DNA of 64,000 bases from Mycobacterium sp. PSTR-4-N (GTDB lineage: Bacteria; Actinomycetota; Actinomycetes; Mycobacteriales; Mycobacteriaceae), in NCBI RefSeq assembly GCF_022348085.1, contig NZ_JAKRFN010000003.1, positions 1-64,000 on the forward strand, written 5' to 3'. The notes under the pieces are model-generated. The model was not told the DNA's origin and ran no database searches. It was given only the letters and a program-made list of their open reading frames with translations. The position numbers and the translations under genes are program-made. Shown here one piece after another: positions 1 to 6,441 of the stretch (position 1 is its first letter; each line of letters opens with the position of its first letter).

Positions 1-310
1 CCCCCAGGACCAAACCCGGGCAGAATTCGAATCAGAAAAATCCGATCACAAACAAAAGACACCAAAAACTGGCATCCAAAAAACATTGCGCCCCACAAAC
101 GGGAAAATCCGGGACACAACAAAAAAAACAACAAACAAAAACCACCAAACACACTATTGAGTTCTCAAACAACAGCCCCGACCCGACCGCGCGAAGTTTC
201 CGCGGCCAGAAGCCGCGATCTCTACTGCGGGCGGATGAGGACTCTCACCTAAGTGAGTGACCTCTCGGGAGTCGGCCGCGCTCTCCGGGCTGGGCCCGTG
301 TCGCAGCGAC
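1..310 (-). other. Leader (pre-16S) region of an rRNA operon reading off the window edge
   Basis: There is no protein gene here. Read on the minus strand, this AT-rich stretch in otherwise GC-rich DNA contains the block GTTGTTTGAGAACTC followed by AATAGTGTGTTTGGTG. From memory, this is the conserved boxA/pre-16S leader signature of actinobacterial rRNA operons. Just upstream of it are a perfect 6-bp hairpin (201-206/212-217, boxB-like position) and a 5-bp hairpin (244-248/253-257). The poly-A/C look of bases 40-155 on the plus strand is the complement of the T/G-rich leader. The 16S gene should begin beyond base 1. The leader recruits Nus factors for antitermination and is cut during 16S maturation (family knowledge). 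The tyrS-rrn order fits the second rrn operon of fast-growing mycobacteria. Confidence 0.85.
159..173 (-). promoter_or_regulatory. boxA antitermination element of the rrn leader
   Basis: Minus-strand GTTGTTTGAGAACTC, the mycobacterial/actinobacterial boxA-type sequence bound by NusB/NusE (S10) on nascent pre-rRNA. A boxB-like hairpin (201-217) lies 28 bases upstream of it. The assignment rests on the remembered consensus and on the promoter-hairpin-boxA order. Confidence 0.7.
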
Positions 311-316
311 TCCGAT

Positions 317-345
317 AAGTTACGTCAGGGATAACGCCGAGTCAA
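317..345 (-). promoter_or_regulatory. rRNA operon promoter (P1-like)
   Basis: On the minus strand TTGACT (345-340) and TAACTT (322-317) are separated by exactly 17 bases, which is a good sigma-A promoter. Transcription would start near 310 and run through the rrn leader. It lies between tyrS and the leader, so the rRNA operon does not depend on readthrough from tyrS. Only the hexamers are seen; activity is inferred. Confidence 0.7.
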
Positions 346-414
346 ATGGCCTGCTAGGGCGGGTTTTTCGAGCCGATCCCAGCGTGCGCACGGCAGGCGT
401 GCGTTGACTGCTGA

Positions 415-447
415 GGGAACAACGCACAGGCGCGCGCAGTTGTTCCC
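415..447 (-). terminator. Candidate terminator between tyrS and the rrn promoter
   Basis: Perfect 9-bp inverted repeat GGGAACAAC (415-423) / GTTGTTCCC (439-447) with a 15-base loop, 44 bases after the tyrS stop. It has no U-tract, as is common for mycobacterial terminators. The position suggests it ends the tyrS transcript before the rrn promoter, but it could equally be a DNA-binding dyad. Confidence 0.45.
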
Positions 448-490
448 GGCCCATCGAAACGTTCCTGACCTCGACTTTTCGGCTCACACG

Positions 491-1774
491 TCAGCCTGCT
501 CTGACCACACCGGCGACATTGCGCTTGCCGCGGCGCAGCACGAGCCACCGTCCGTGCAAGAAGTCCGACGGCTGCGCCACCCACTCCTCTGTGGCGATCC
601 TCACGTTGTTCACCGACACGCCACCCTCGGCGATCGTCCGCCGAGCTGCCCCCTTGCTGGCCGACAAACCGGTCGCCACCAGGAGGTCGACGATCGAATC
701 CTCCCCTGTGCGAAGCACTTCCACGACATCGTTGGCGCTGGCCTCCCGCAGCGCAGCCGCCAGGGTGCGCTCGTCGAGATCGGTCAGGTCTCCCCTGCCG
801 AACAGCGCCTGGCTGGCCAGCTCCACCGCATCGGTGGCCGCTTGTCCATGAATGAGCGTCGTCAGCTCGCGCGCCAGGCGGCGCTGAGCGGCGCGCTCGT
901 GCGGACGTTGGGCAGTGGCCTCCTCGAGTTCGACGATCTCGCCCGCGTCGAGGAAGGTGAACCACCGCAGATATCGGATGACGTCCGCATCGGCGGTGTT
1001 GATGAAGTACTGGTACCAGGCATAAGGACTGGTCATCTCCGGGTCGAGCCACAGGCTGCCGCCGCCGGTCGACTTCCCGAACTTGCGGCCCTCGGAATCG
1101 GTCACCAGCGGAGTCGTCAGCGCGTGCACACTCGCACCCGCCTTCTGCCGGACCAGCCGTACGCCGGCGATGATGTTCCCCCACTGGTCGGAGCCACCGA
1201 TCTGCAACGTGCATCCGTACCGCTGGTGCAACTCGACGAAATCGTTGGCCTGCAACAGCATGTAGCTGAACTCCGTGTAGGAGATGCCGTCGCCCTCGAG
1301 ACGTCGGCGCACCGTGTCCCGGTCGAGCATGACGTTCACCGAGAAGTGCTTGCCCACATCTCGGAGGAACTCGATCGCCGACATCTCCTGAGTCCACGAC
1401 AGATTGTCCGCGACGATCGCGCCCGTCGGTGAGTCGTCGAAATCGACGAATCGCTCCAGCTGACCGCGGATCCGCACGGCCCAGTCCGCCACGGTGTCGG
1501 CGGTCTGCATCGTGCGCTCACCCACCTCACGCGGATCGCCGATCATGCCGGTCGCACCGCCGGCGAGCACGATCGGGCGGTGGCCTGCCTGCTGAAATCG
1601 TCGCAGGGTCAGCAGCGGGATGAGATGTCCGGCGTGCAGGCTCGGGGCAGTCGGGTCGAAGCCCGAATACACCGTGACGGGTCCACCTGCCAGGGCTTCG
1701 CCCAGTGCGTCCCGGTCGGTCGACTGCGCGATCAACCCACGCCAGTCCAGTTCGTCGAGGATGTTGCTGCCCAC
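491..1774 (-). CDS. tyrS: Tyrosyl-tRNA synthetase
   Basis: Cytoplasmic class I aminoacyl-tRNA synthetase that charges tRNA-Tyr. The 427-residue product has the bacterial TyrRS layout: a Rossmann catalytic domain with the HIGH-type motif HAGH (near residue 49), the KMSKS-type motif KFGKS (near 232), and a C-terminal S4 RNA-binding domain (last ~65 residues). The start is GTG at 1774; a weak GGGAAG lies upstream. It follows mpg on the same strand after 17 bases, so the two are probably co-transcribed, as in M. tuberculosis (Rv1688-Rv1689, from memory). The rRNA operon follows. Nothing unusual in the sequence. Confidence 0.97.
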   Translation of the reverse strand: MGSNILDELDWRGLIAQSTDRDALGEALAGGPVTVYSGFDPTAPSLHAGHLIPLLTLRRFQQAGHRPIVLAGGATGMIGDPREVGERTMQTADTVADWAVRIRGQLERFVDFDDSPTGAIVADNLSWTQEMSAIEFLRDVGKHFSVNVMLDRDTVRRRLEGDGISYTEFSYMLLQANDFVELHQRYGCTLQIGGSDQWGNIIAGVRLVRQKAGASVHALTTPLVTDSEGRKFGKSTGGGSLWLDPEMTSPYAWYQYFINTADADVIRYLRWFTFLDAGEIVELEEATAQRPHERAAQRRLARELTTLIHGQAATDAVELASQALFGRGDLTDLDERTLAAALREASANDVVEVLRTGEDSIVDLLVATGLSASKGAARRTIAEGGVSVNNVRIATEEWVAQPSDFLHGRWLVLRRGKRNVAGVVRAG

Positions 1775-1791
1775 GCACCGATCTTCCCGTA

Positions 1792-2424
1792 CTAGTCACT
1801 CTCGCCGGGAGCGGGTGCCCGCGGACTGCGCCGGTAGGGCGATACTTCCGCGCGATCTGCCACCCAGAAGCGCCACGGTCGATCAGCAGCCTTGCTGACC
1901 CCGGTGCGGGGGCCCGCGGTCGCGCGCGCGGGACGCGCCAGTGAAAGCTTGACCGGCGCAACCGGATCGAAGAGGTCGAGGCCGTTGTCCCCCATCTCGA
2001 TGCCCAGCGCCGAACACAGATTGCCCGGACCTCTGGCCAGCGCCGACTCCCCGACCAGTTCGCCCCGTCGCGCCCGCGCCGGGCCGACGCCGTCGGTGAT
2101 GACGGCTGCTCGCAGCAACACCGCGCCCGCGACACCGTCGGTGGCACACACCACGTTCGCGCAGACGTGGATGCCGTGACTGCGGTAGGTGTAGAGCCGG
2201 CCCGGCGGGCCGTACATCACGGTGTTGCGTCCCCCGCGCCCACGAAACGAGTGCGATGCCGCGTCCGGCCACGGTCCGTCGACCGGTCCCCCGTACGCCT
2301 CGACTTCGACGATCGTGGCAGCGACCTCTCGGCCGGTCAGCCGGGCACCGAGCAACATTCGCGCCGCGCGCACGGGATCGACTGCCAGCGGATGTGCCGT
2401 CACGTCAACGCCCGAAGACGTCAC
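1792..2424 (-). CDS. mpg: 3-methyladenine DNA glycosylase (AAG/MPG family)
   Basis: Base-excision repair enzyme of the MPG fold that removes alkylated purines. The 210-residue length is typical. Visible family motifs are EVEAYGGP (general-base Glu in the AYGG block), the [15 protein letters not shown] segment and [15 protein letters not shown], followed by [13 protein letters not shown]. The ATG at 2424 overlaps the end of the upstream esterase gene by 20 bases; GTG codons a few residues later are possible alternative starts. tyrS follows after 17 bases. It corresponds to Rv1688 by order and motifs (from memory). A repair gene sitting in an esterase-tyrS transcript is conserved context rather than functional logic. 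Confidence 0.93.
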   Translation of the reverse strand: MTSSGVDVTAHPLAVDPVRAARMLLGARLTGREVAATIVEVEAYGGPVDGPWPDAASHSFRGRGGRNTVMYGPPGRLYTYRSHGIHVCANVVCATDGVAGAVLLRAAVITDGVGPARARRGELVGESALARGPGNLCSALGIEMGDNGLDLFDPVAPVKLSLARPARATAGPRTGVSKAADRPWRFWVADRAEVSPYRRSPRAPAPGESD

Positions 2425-3457
2425 GCAGGGCTGCGGCGATTACACGGTAGGCGACATCCTCTTCGGGGTGCACACCGGGGAAGAAGTAGAACCCATGCGG
2501 CATCCCGTCCGGGAAGTACTCGACGGCACGGCCCCCGGCCGCGCGGATCCGCTGGACGAACGCCCGTGCCGAATCGACGATCGGATCGTGGGTGCCCGCG
2601 ACGACCACCGCGAGCGGATACCGGGACAGGTCACCCTCGATGGGGCTGACCCACGGATGGTCCCAGCGTTCGGCGCCCACGTAGGCGCCCCTGATGAAAC
2701 CGGCGAACGCCATGTCGTAGACGATGCCGCGAGGTGCGAGCTCGAGAAACGACGGCCAGCGTTCGAACTGAAAGTCTGCGAAAGCACCGAGCATCACCAC
2801 GGCATCAGGAACGCGCACGCCCTCGTCGCGGGCGCGCAACGGGATCGCGGCGGCGAAGTTGGACCCCGCGGAGTCGCCCGCGACGACCACGTGCTCAGGA
2901 TCGCCGCCGATCTCGGCGGCGTGCTCGGTCACCCAGCGATAGACATCGAAGGCGTCGTCGAGCGGGGTCGGGAACATGAATTCGGGTGCGGACCGGTAGT
3001 TGGCCGACACCACCATCGCGTGATTAGTGAACGCCAACTTGCGTGCGAGGAAGTCGCAGTCCTCGGAGGAACCCACGGTGAATCCCCCACCGTGGTAGTA
3101 GACGATGGTAGGGAGCATCGCGTCGATCGACCCGGCGGGCCGGTAGAACTGGCAGCGCGCCACTCCATCGCGCACGGGCAGATACACCTGATCGAGCGCG
3201 ATACCGGGGACTGCCTCGGCACCGGATGCGGGCACCAGTGCGGGATCGGGCTGACGACCGTCGCCGATGTAGCCCGATCGGACCGGCGCGATCATCAGAT
3301 CGCGCAGCGCCACAGGTTGGCGGTTGTTGGCGATCACCCGGTACATCGGCAGCGCGGGATCGTCCTTCTCCACATACGACAGACCGTCGACCACGACCGG
3401 CGCGGTGACATCGACCGAACCGGCCGGGACGACGCGCAACGAATCCGGCACCACCAT
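2405..3457 (-). CDS. Alpha/beta-hydrolase esterase/lipase (HSL family)
   Basis: Predicted cytoplasmic carboxylesterase of the hormone-sensitive-lipase group. It has the HGGGFTVGS oxyanion-hole motif and the nucleophile elbow GDSAGSN, with a late Asp (THDPIVD) and His (PHGFYFF) completing a Ser-Asp-His triad. I chose ATG 3457 (350 residues); the longer ATG at 3517 would run into the divergent ABC operon's start. It is divergent from that operon (60 bases between starts) and overlaps mpg by 20 bases, so it probably heads the esterase-mpg-tyrS transcript. The substrate is unknown; mycobacterial relatives (LipH/LipI type) act on short acyl esters. Confidence 0.85.
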   Translation of the reverse strand: MVVPDSLRVVPAGSVDVTAPVVVDGLSYVEKDDPALPMYRVIANNRQPVALRDLMIAPVRSGYIGDGRQPDPALVPASGAEAVPGIALDQVYLPVRDGVARCQFYRPAGSIDAMLPTIVYYHGGGFTVGSSEDCDFLARKLAFTNHAMVVSANYRSAPEFMFPTPLDDAFDVYRWVTEHAAEIGGDPEHVVVAGDSAGSNFAAAIPLRARDEGVRVPDAVVMLGAFADFQFERWPSFLELAPRGIVYDMAFAGFIRGAYVGAERWDHPWVSPIEGDLSRYPLAVVVAGTHDPIVDSARAFVQRIRAAGGRAVEYFPDGMPHGFYFFPGVHPEEDVAYRVIAAALRDVFGR

Positions 3458-3481
3458 CGCTGGCCATCGTAATTGCCACTC

Positions 3482-3541
3482 TTGACACGGTCCCCCGGCG
3501 GGCGCAGTATTCATCACATGATGAGTTCATCGCACGATGAA
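3482..3541 (+). promoter_or_regulatory. ABC-exporter promoter with two tandem palindromic operators
   Basis: A consensus TTGACA (3482-3487) lies 17 bases from CAGTAT (3505-3510), which would start transcription at about 3517-3518, on the first ATG. Two palindromes of one design overlap this start: TCATCA-CA-TGATGA (3511-3524) and TTCATCG-CA-CGATGAA (3526-3541), with centres 16 bases apart. Tandem dyads over the start of transcription are typical repressor operators. The TetR gene at 5046 in the same operon is the obvious candidate (inference). Confidence 0.65.
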
Positions 3542-4279
3542 TTACTGGCGGCGACGCGTCCCGCGATCGACGTCGACGATCTGTACGTCCGCCGCGGCGG
3601 TCGGACTGCCGTCGACCACGTCACCCTGCGCGTCGCCCGCGGCACCATCACCGGGTTGCTGGGGCCATCCGGATGCGGCAAGAGCACGTTGATGCGCAGC
3701 ATCGTCGGCACCCAGGTCGTGGCGGGCGGGGCCGTGCGAGTGCTCGGCCTGCCCGCCGGCAGCGCGGCACTTCGCCACCGCGTGGGCTACGTCACGCAGC
3801 AGCCGACGGTCTACCCGGATCTCCGCGTCGTCGACAACGTGCGGTACTTCGCAGCGCTCTACGGCAGCGATGCCGCCGACGTCGACGGCGCCCTGGCCGC
3901 AGTGGGTCTCGACACGCACCGCACCGCGCTCGCCGGCAACCTCTCCGGCGGTCAGCGCACCCGGGTGTCGCTGGCCTGCGCACTCGTCGGTCACCCCGAG
4001 GTGCTGGTGCTCGACGAGCCGACCGTGGGCCTCGATCCGGTCCTGCGCGCAGATCTGTGGGAACGATTCGCAGAGCTCGCGCGCCGCGGCACCACGCTGC
4101 TGGTCTCCAGCCATGTCATGGACGAGGCCGACCACTGCGGCGACCTGCTCCTGATGCGCGAGGGCCGACTCCTGGCGCACACCACACCGAACCGACTTCG
4201 AGAGGACACGCAATGTCAGTCATTGGAGGAGGCGTTCCTGTCCGTCATCCGGCGCGACACCGCAGTCGCACCGGCCTGA
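3518..4279 (+). CDS. ABC exporter ATP-binding protein (drug-resistance type)
   Basis: Nucleotide-binding subunit of an ABC-2 export system at the inner face of the membrane. It has Walker A GPSGCGKST, Q-loop (YVTQQPT), signature LSGGQRTRVS, Walker B VLVLDEPTVGLDP and the H-loop (SSHVMDEAD). About 254 residues from ATG 3518 (ATG 3521 is equally possible); the first ~10 codons lie inside the operator palindromes. The permease gene starts 67 bases before this gene ends, so the two are translationally coupled. Order ATPase-permease-TetR matches Rv1687c-Rv1686c-Rv1685c (from memory). The exported substrate is unknown. Confidence 0.92.
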   Translation: MMSSSHDELLAATRPAIDVDDLYVRRGGRTAVDHVTLRVARGTITGLLGPSGCGKSTLMRSIVGTQVVAGGAVRVLGLPAGSAALRHRVGYVTQQPTVYPDLRVVDNVRYFAALYGSDAADVDGALAAVGLDTHRTALAGNLSGGQRTRVSLACALVGHPEVLVLDEPTVGLDPVLRADLWERFAELARRGTTLLVSSHVMDEADHCGDLLLMREGRLLAHTTPNRLREDTQCQSLEEAFLSVIRRDTAVAPA

Positions 4280-5040
4280 CCGCGGTCGCGCCGCGCGCCT
4301 ACCTCGCGACCACGGTCCGCATCCTGCGGCAGTTGGCCGGCGATCACCGCAGTGTCGCGATGATCCTCCTGGTCCCCAGCCTGATCATCGCGCTGATGTA
4401 CTTCATGTTCGATGCGGTGCCCACCCGACCGGGCATGCCGTCGCCGTTCGACAACGCCTGCCTGGTGATGCTGGGGGTCTTTCCGCTCATCGTGATGTTC
4501 TTGATCACGTCCATCACCATGCAGCGCGAACGTGTGTCGGGCACGCTGGAGCGCATCCTGACCACACCGCTGGGCCGCCTCGAGCTGCTCGCCGGGTACG
4601 GCACCGCGTTCTCTCTCGCCGCGGCGGCACAGGCCAGTCTCGCGTGCTTGGTGTCGTTCTGGCTGCTCGGCCTGCACACCGAAGGGAGCCCGGTGTGGGT
4701 GTTCTCCATCGCGATCGTCAACGCCGTTCTCGGGGTCGGGCTCGGCCTGCTGTGCAGCGCGTTCGCCCGCACGGAGTTCCAGGCGGTGCAGTTCATGCCG
4801 CTGGTGATCGCGCCGCAACTGCTGCTGTGCGGCATCGTTGTGCCGCGCGAGCAGTTACCCGACTGGCTGCAGTGGGTGAGCAACGCGATGCCGGCCAGTT
4901 ACGCTTTGGAGGCACTCCGCCAGGTCGGCGCCCACGCCGAGCTGACATCGCTGGCCGTACGCGACTTCTCGATCGTCGCCGGCTTCGCGGTGTCAGCGCT
5001 CGCCCTGGCCGCGGCGACATTGAGGCGAAGGACACCGTAG
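4213..5040 (+). CDS. ABC-2 type exporter permease
   Basis: Membrane subunit pairing with the preceding ATPase. 275 residues from ATG 4213, which lies inside the ATPase gene. About six hydrophobic segments are visible: ILLVPSLIIALMYF, VMLGVFPLIVMFLITSI, the QASLACLVSFWLLGL stretch, a V/L/G-rich segment, FMPLVIAPQLLLCGIVV, and a final one near the C-terminus. The ABC2_membrane hallmarks are the RERVSGTLERILTTPLGRLELL cytoplasmic loop and the late PREQLPDWLQWVSNAMPASYALEALR region. It probably forms a dimer with two ATPase copies. The TetR gene follows after 5 bases. Confidence 0.9.
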   Translation: MSVIGGGVPVRHPARHRSRTGLTAVAPRAYLATTVRILRQLAGDHRSVAMILLVPSLIIALMYFMFDAVPTRPGMPSPFDNACLVMLGVFPLIVMFLITSITMQRERVSGTLERILTTPLGRLELLAGYGTAFSLAAAAQASLACLVSFWLLGLHTEGSPVWVFSIAIVNAVLGVGLGLLCSAFARTEFQAVQFMPLVIAPQLLLCGIVVPREQLPDWLQWVSNAMPASYALEALRQVGAHAELTSLAVRDFSIVAGFAVSALALAAATLRRRTP

Positions 5041-5045
5041 CGACC

Positions 5046-5660
5046 GTGACGACCGAGCAGGATCGCAAACGTCCGGGACGGCCCCCCGGCGCCTCGGACA
5101 GCCGCGATCGCATCTTGGCCGCCGCACGAGACCTGTTCGCTCGCAACGGCTTCGACAACACATCGATCCGTTCCATTGCTGCAGCAGCCAGTGTGGACGG
5201 TGCGCTGGTCCATCACTATTTCGGCACCAAGACCCAGCTCTTCGCCGCGGCGATCCACATCCCCATCGACCCCATGTCGGTGATCGGCCCGCTGCGTGAG
5301 GTGCCGGTCGACCGGATCGGCCACGTGCTGCCGTCCCTGCTGCTGCCGCTGTGGGATTCGGAGATGGGCAAGGGATTCATCGCGACGCTGCGATCACTGC
5401 TGGCCGGCAGCGACGTCGCGATGGTGCGGAGCTTCCTCCAGGACGTCATCACCGCGGAAGTGGGTGCCCGCGTCGACGATCCACCCGGAACCGGCCGCGT
5501 GCGCGTGCAGTTCGTGGCATCGCAACTGGTCGGGGTGGTGATGGCGCGTTACATTCTCGAGCTGGAACCGTTCAAGTCGCTACCCGTGGACCAGGTCGCG
5601 GAGACGATCGCACCGAACCTGCAGCGCTACCTGACCGGTGATCTGCCCGGACTCGGTTAA
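5046..5660 (+). CDS. TetR-family regulator of the ABC exporter operon
   Basis: Transcription factor of 204 residues from GTG 5046. The N-terminal HTH is clear: DRILAAARDLFARNG, then TSIRSIAAAASVDGALVHHYFGTKTQLFAAA. The C-terminal ligand/dimer domain starts near residue 80 and resembles the TetR_C_17 type (QFVASQLVGVVMARY). It is the last gene of the ABC operon and would plausibly bind the tandem palindromes at 3511-3541 and be released by an exported compound (inference). Its stop overlaps the convergent Trm112-like gene by 4 bases. Confidence 0.93.
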   Translation: MTTEQDRKRPGRPPGASDSRDRILAAARDLFARNGFDNTSIRSIAAAASVDGALVHHYFGTKTQLFAAAIHIPIDPMSVIGPLREVPVDRIGHVLPSLLLPLWDSEMGKGFIATLRSLLAGSDVAMVRSFLQDVITAEVGARVDDPPGTGRVRVQFVASQLVGVVMARYILELEPFKSLPVDQVAETIAPNLQRYLTGDLPGLG

Positions 5661-5863
5661 GACTGGCCCGCCGCGGCCATCAACCGCCGGTGCTCGTCGT
5701 CGTCCACCGAGACGGCTTCGTCGATCAGCAGCACCGGGATGTCATCGTCGACGCGGTACTTGCGTTGCAGCCGAGGGTTGTAGAGACATCCGTCCACGTA
5801 CAGCAGCGGGCCCCGATCCTCGGGGCAGACGAGCAACTCGAGCAGTGCGGGGTCGAGGGTCAT
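5657..5863 (-). CDS. Trm112/UPF0434-family small protein
   Basis: 68-residue protein. The start MTLDPALLELLVCPEDRGPL and the later CLYNPRLQRKYRVDDDIPVLL are the Trm112/YcaR pattern, including the 'RKYRVDDDIPVLL' core seen in most family members. Only one of the usual zinc-ligand Cys pairs is kept (CPED), plus a lone Cys, as in other bacterial members. Eukaryotic and archaeal Trm112 activates methyltransferases; the bacterial role is unsettled. Corresponds to Rv1684 (from memory). Its ATG overlaps the stop of the upstream secreted-protein gene by 4 bases, so they are coupled. Confidence 0.88.
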   Translation of the reverse strand: MTLDPALLELLVCPEDRGPLLYVDGCLYNPRLQRKYRVDDDIPVLLIDEAVSVDDDEHRRLMAAAGQS

Positions 5864-6387
5864 CCCGTCCGACCGGGCATCGGGAAGATCGTGTCGCTCG
5901 GGTCCTGGATCATCGGGTTGCCCGAGCCCCAGCTCGGACCCATCGGCGCCTGCACGATGCCCGGCGTCGCCGGCGGCGGCACCGCGGGCTGCTGCACCTG
6001 ATTCGCTGCCTGCATCTTCGTCTTGCGCTGCGTCGCGAGCGTCGCCTGCAGAGCTTCGACCAGCGGAGCCTGATTCGGACGCTTGTCGAGGGCATCCGCC
6101 AGCGCAGCGGTGTTGGCGCGCGACGGCTTGAAGCCCTGCATGCGCAGCGTCATCACCTGGTCGATCAACTTCGAGACCTGACCGCCGCCCGAACCGGTGT
6201 TGTACTGCTCGTTGATCATCATGAGGATCCGATCCGGTGACACCGGCGGAGGAGCATCGCCTGTCGACGGCGCTGCGGCCGGGTCAGCCACGGCGAGCGG
6301 AGCCGACAGGCCCGCGGCGAGACCCCCGACCAGCGCGGCACCGGCCAGCCCGGTCGCGGCGGCGCGGCGCCAGTTGCGTGGTGACAT
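5860..6387 (-). CDS. Secreted protein of unknown function
   Basis: 175 residues. A basic N-terminus (SPRNWRRAAATG) and a hydrophobic stretch ending at ADPAAAP form a clear signal peptide, cut near residue 35. The mature part is a ~75-residue helical region (PDRILMMINEQYNTGSGGG through ALQATLATQRKT) followed by a Pro/Gln-rich tail. The conserved-looking helical core and export signal suggest a cell-envelope protein; I do not recognise a named family. It sits between the hydrolase-ligase gene (55 bases upstream) and the coupled Trm112-like gene. Confidence 0.8.
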   Translation of the reverse strand: MSPRNWRRAAATGLAGAALVGGLAAGLSAPLAVADPAAAPSTGDAPPPVSPDRILMMINEQYNTGSGGGQVSKLIDQVMTLRMQGFKPSRANTAALADALDKRPNQAPLVEALQATLATQRKTKMQAANQVQQPAVPPPATPGIVQAPMGPSWGSGNPMIQDPSDTIFPMPGRTG

Positions 6388-6441
6388 GAATCCTCCTCGG
6401 AGTCGCCAGCGCGAGCCTAACAGTGAGGCACGCGCCGGGCA

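Noticed and set aside
40..155. A/C-rich low-complexity stretch as a possible repeat or CRISPR leader
   Set aside because: It is the complement of a T/G-rich pre-16S leader with boxA; no direct repeats with unique spacers are present.
404..1432. 342-codon plus-strand frame over tyrS
   Set aside because: Shadow of tyrS; no domain and low plausibility.
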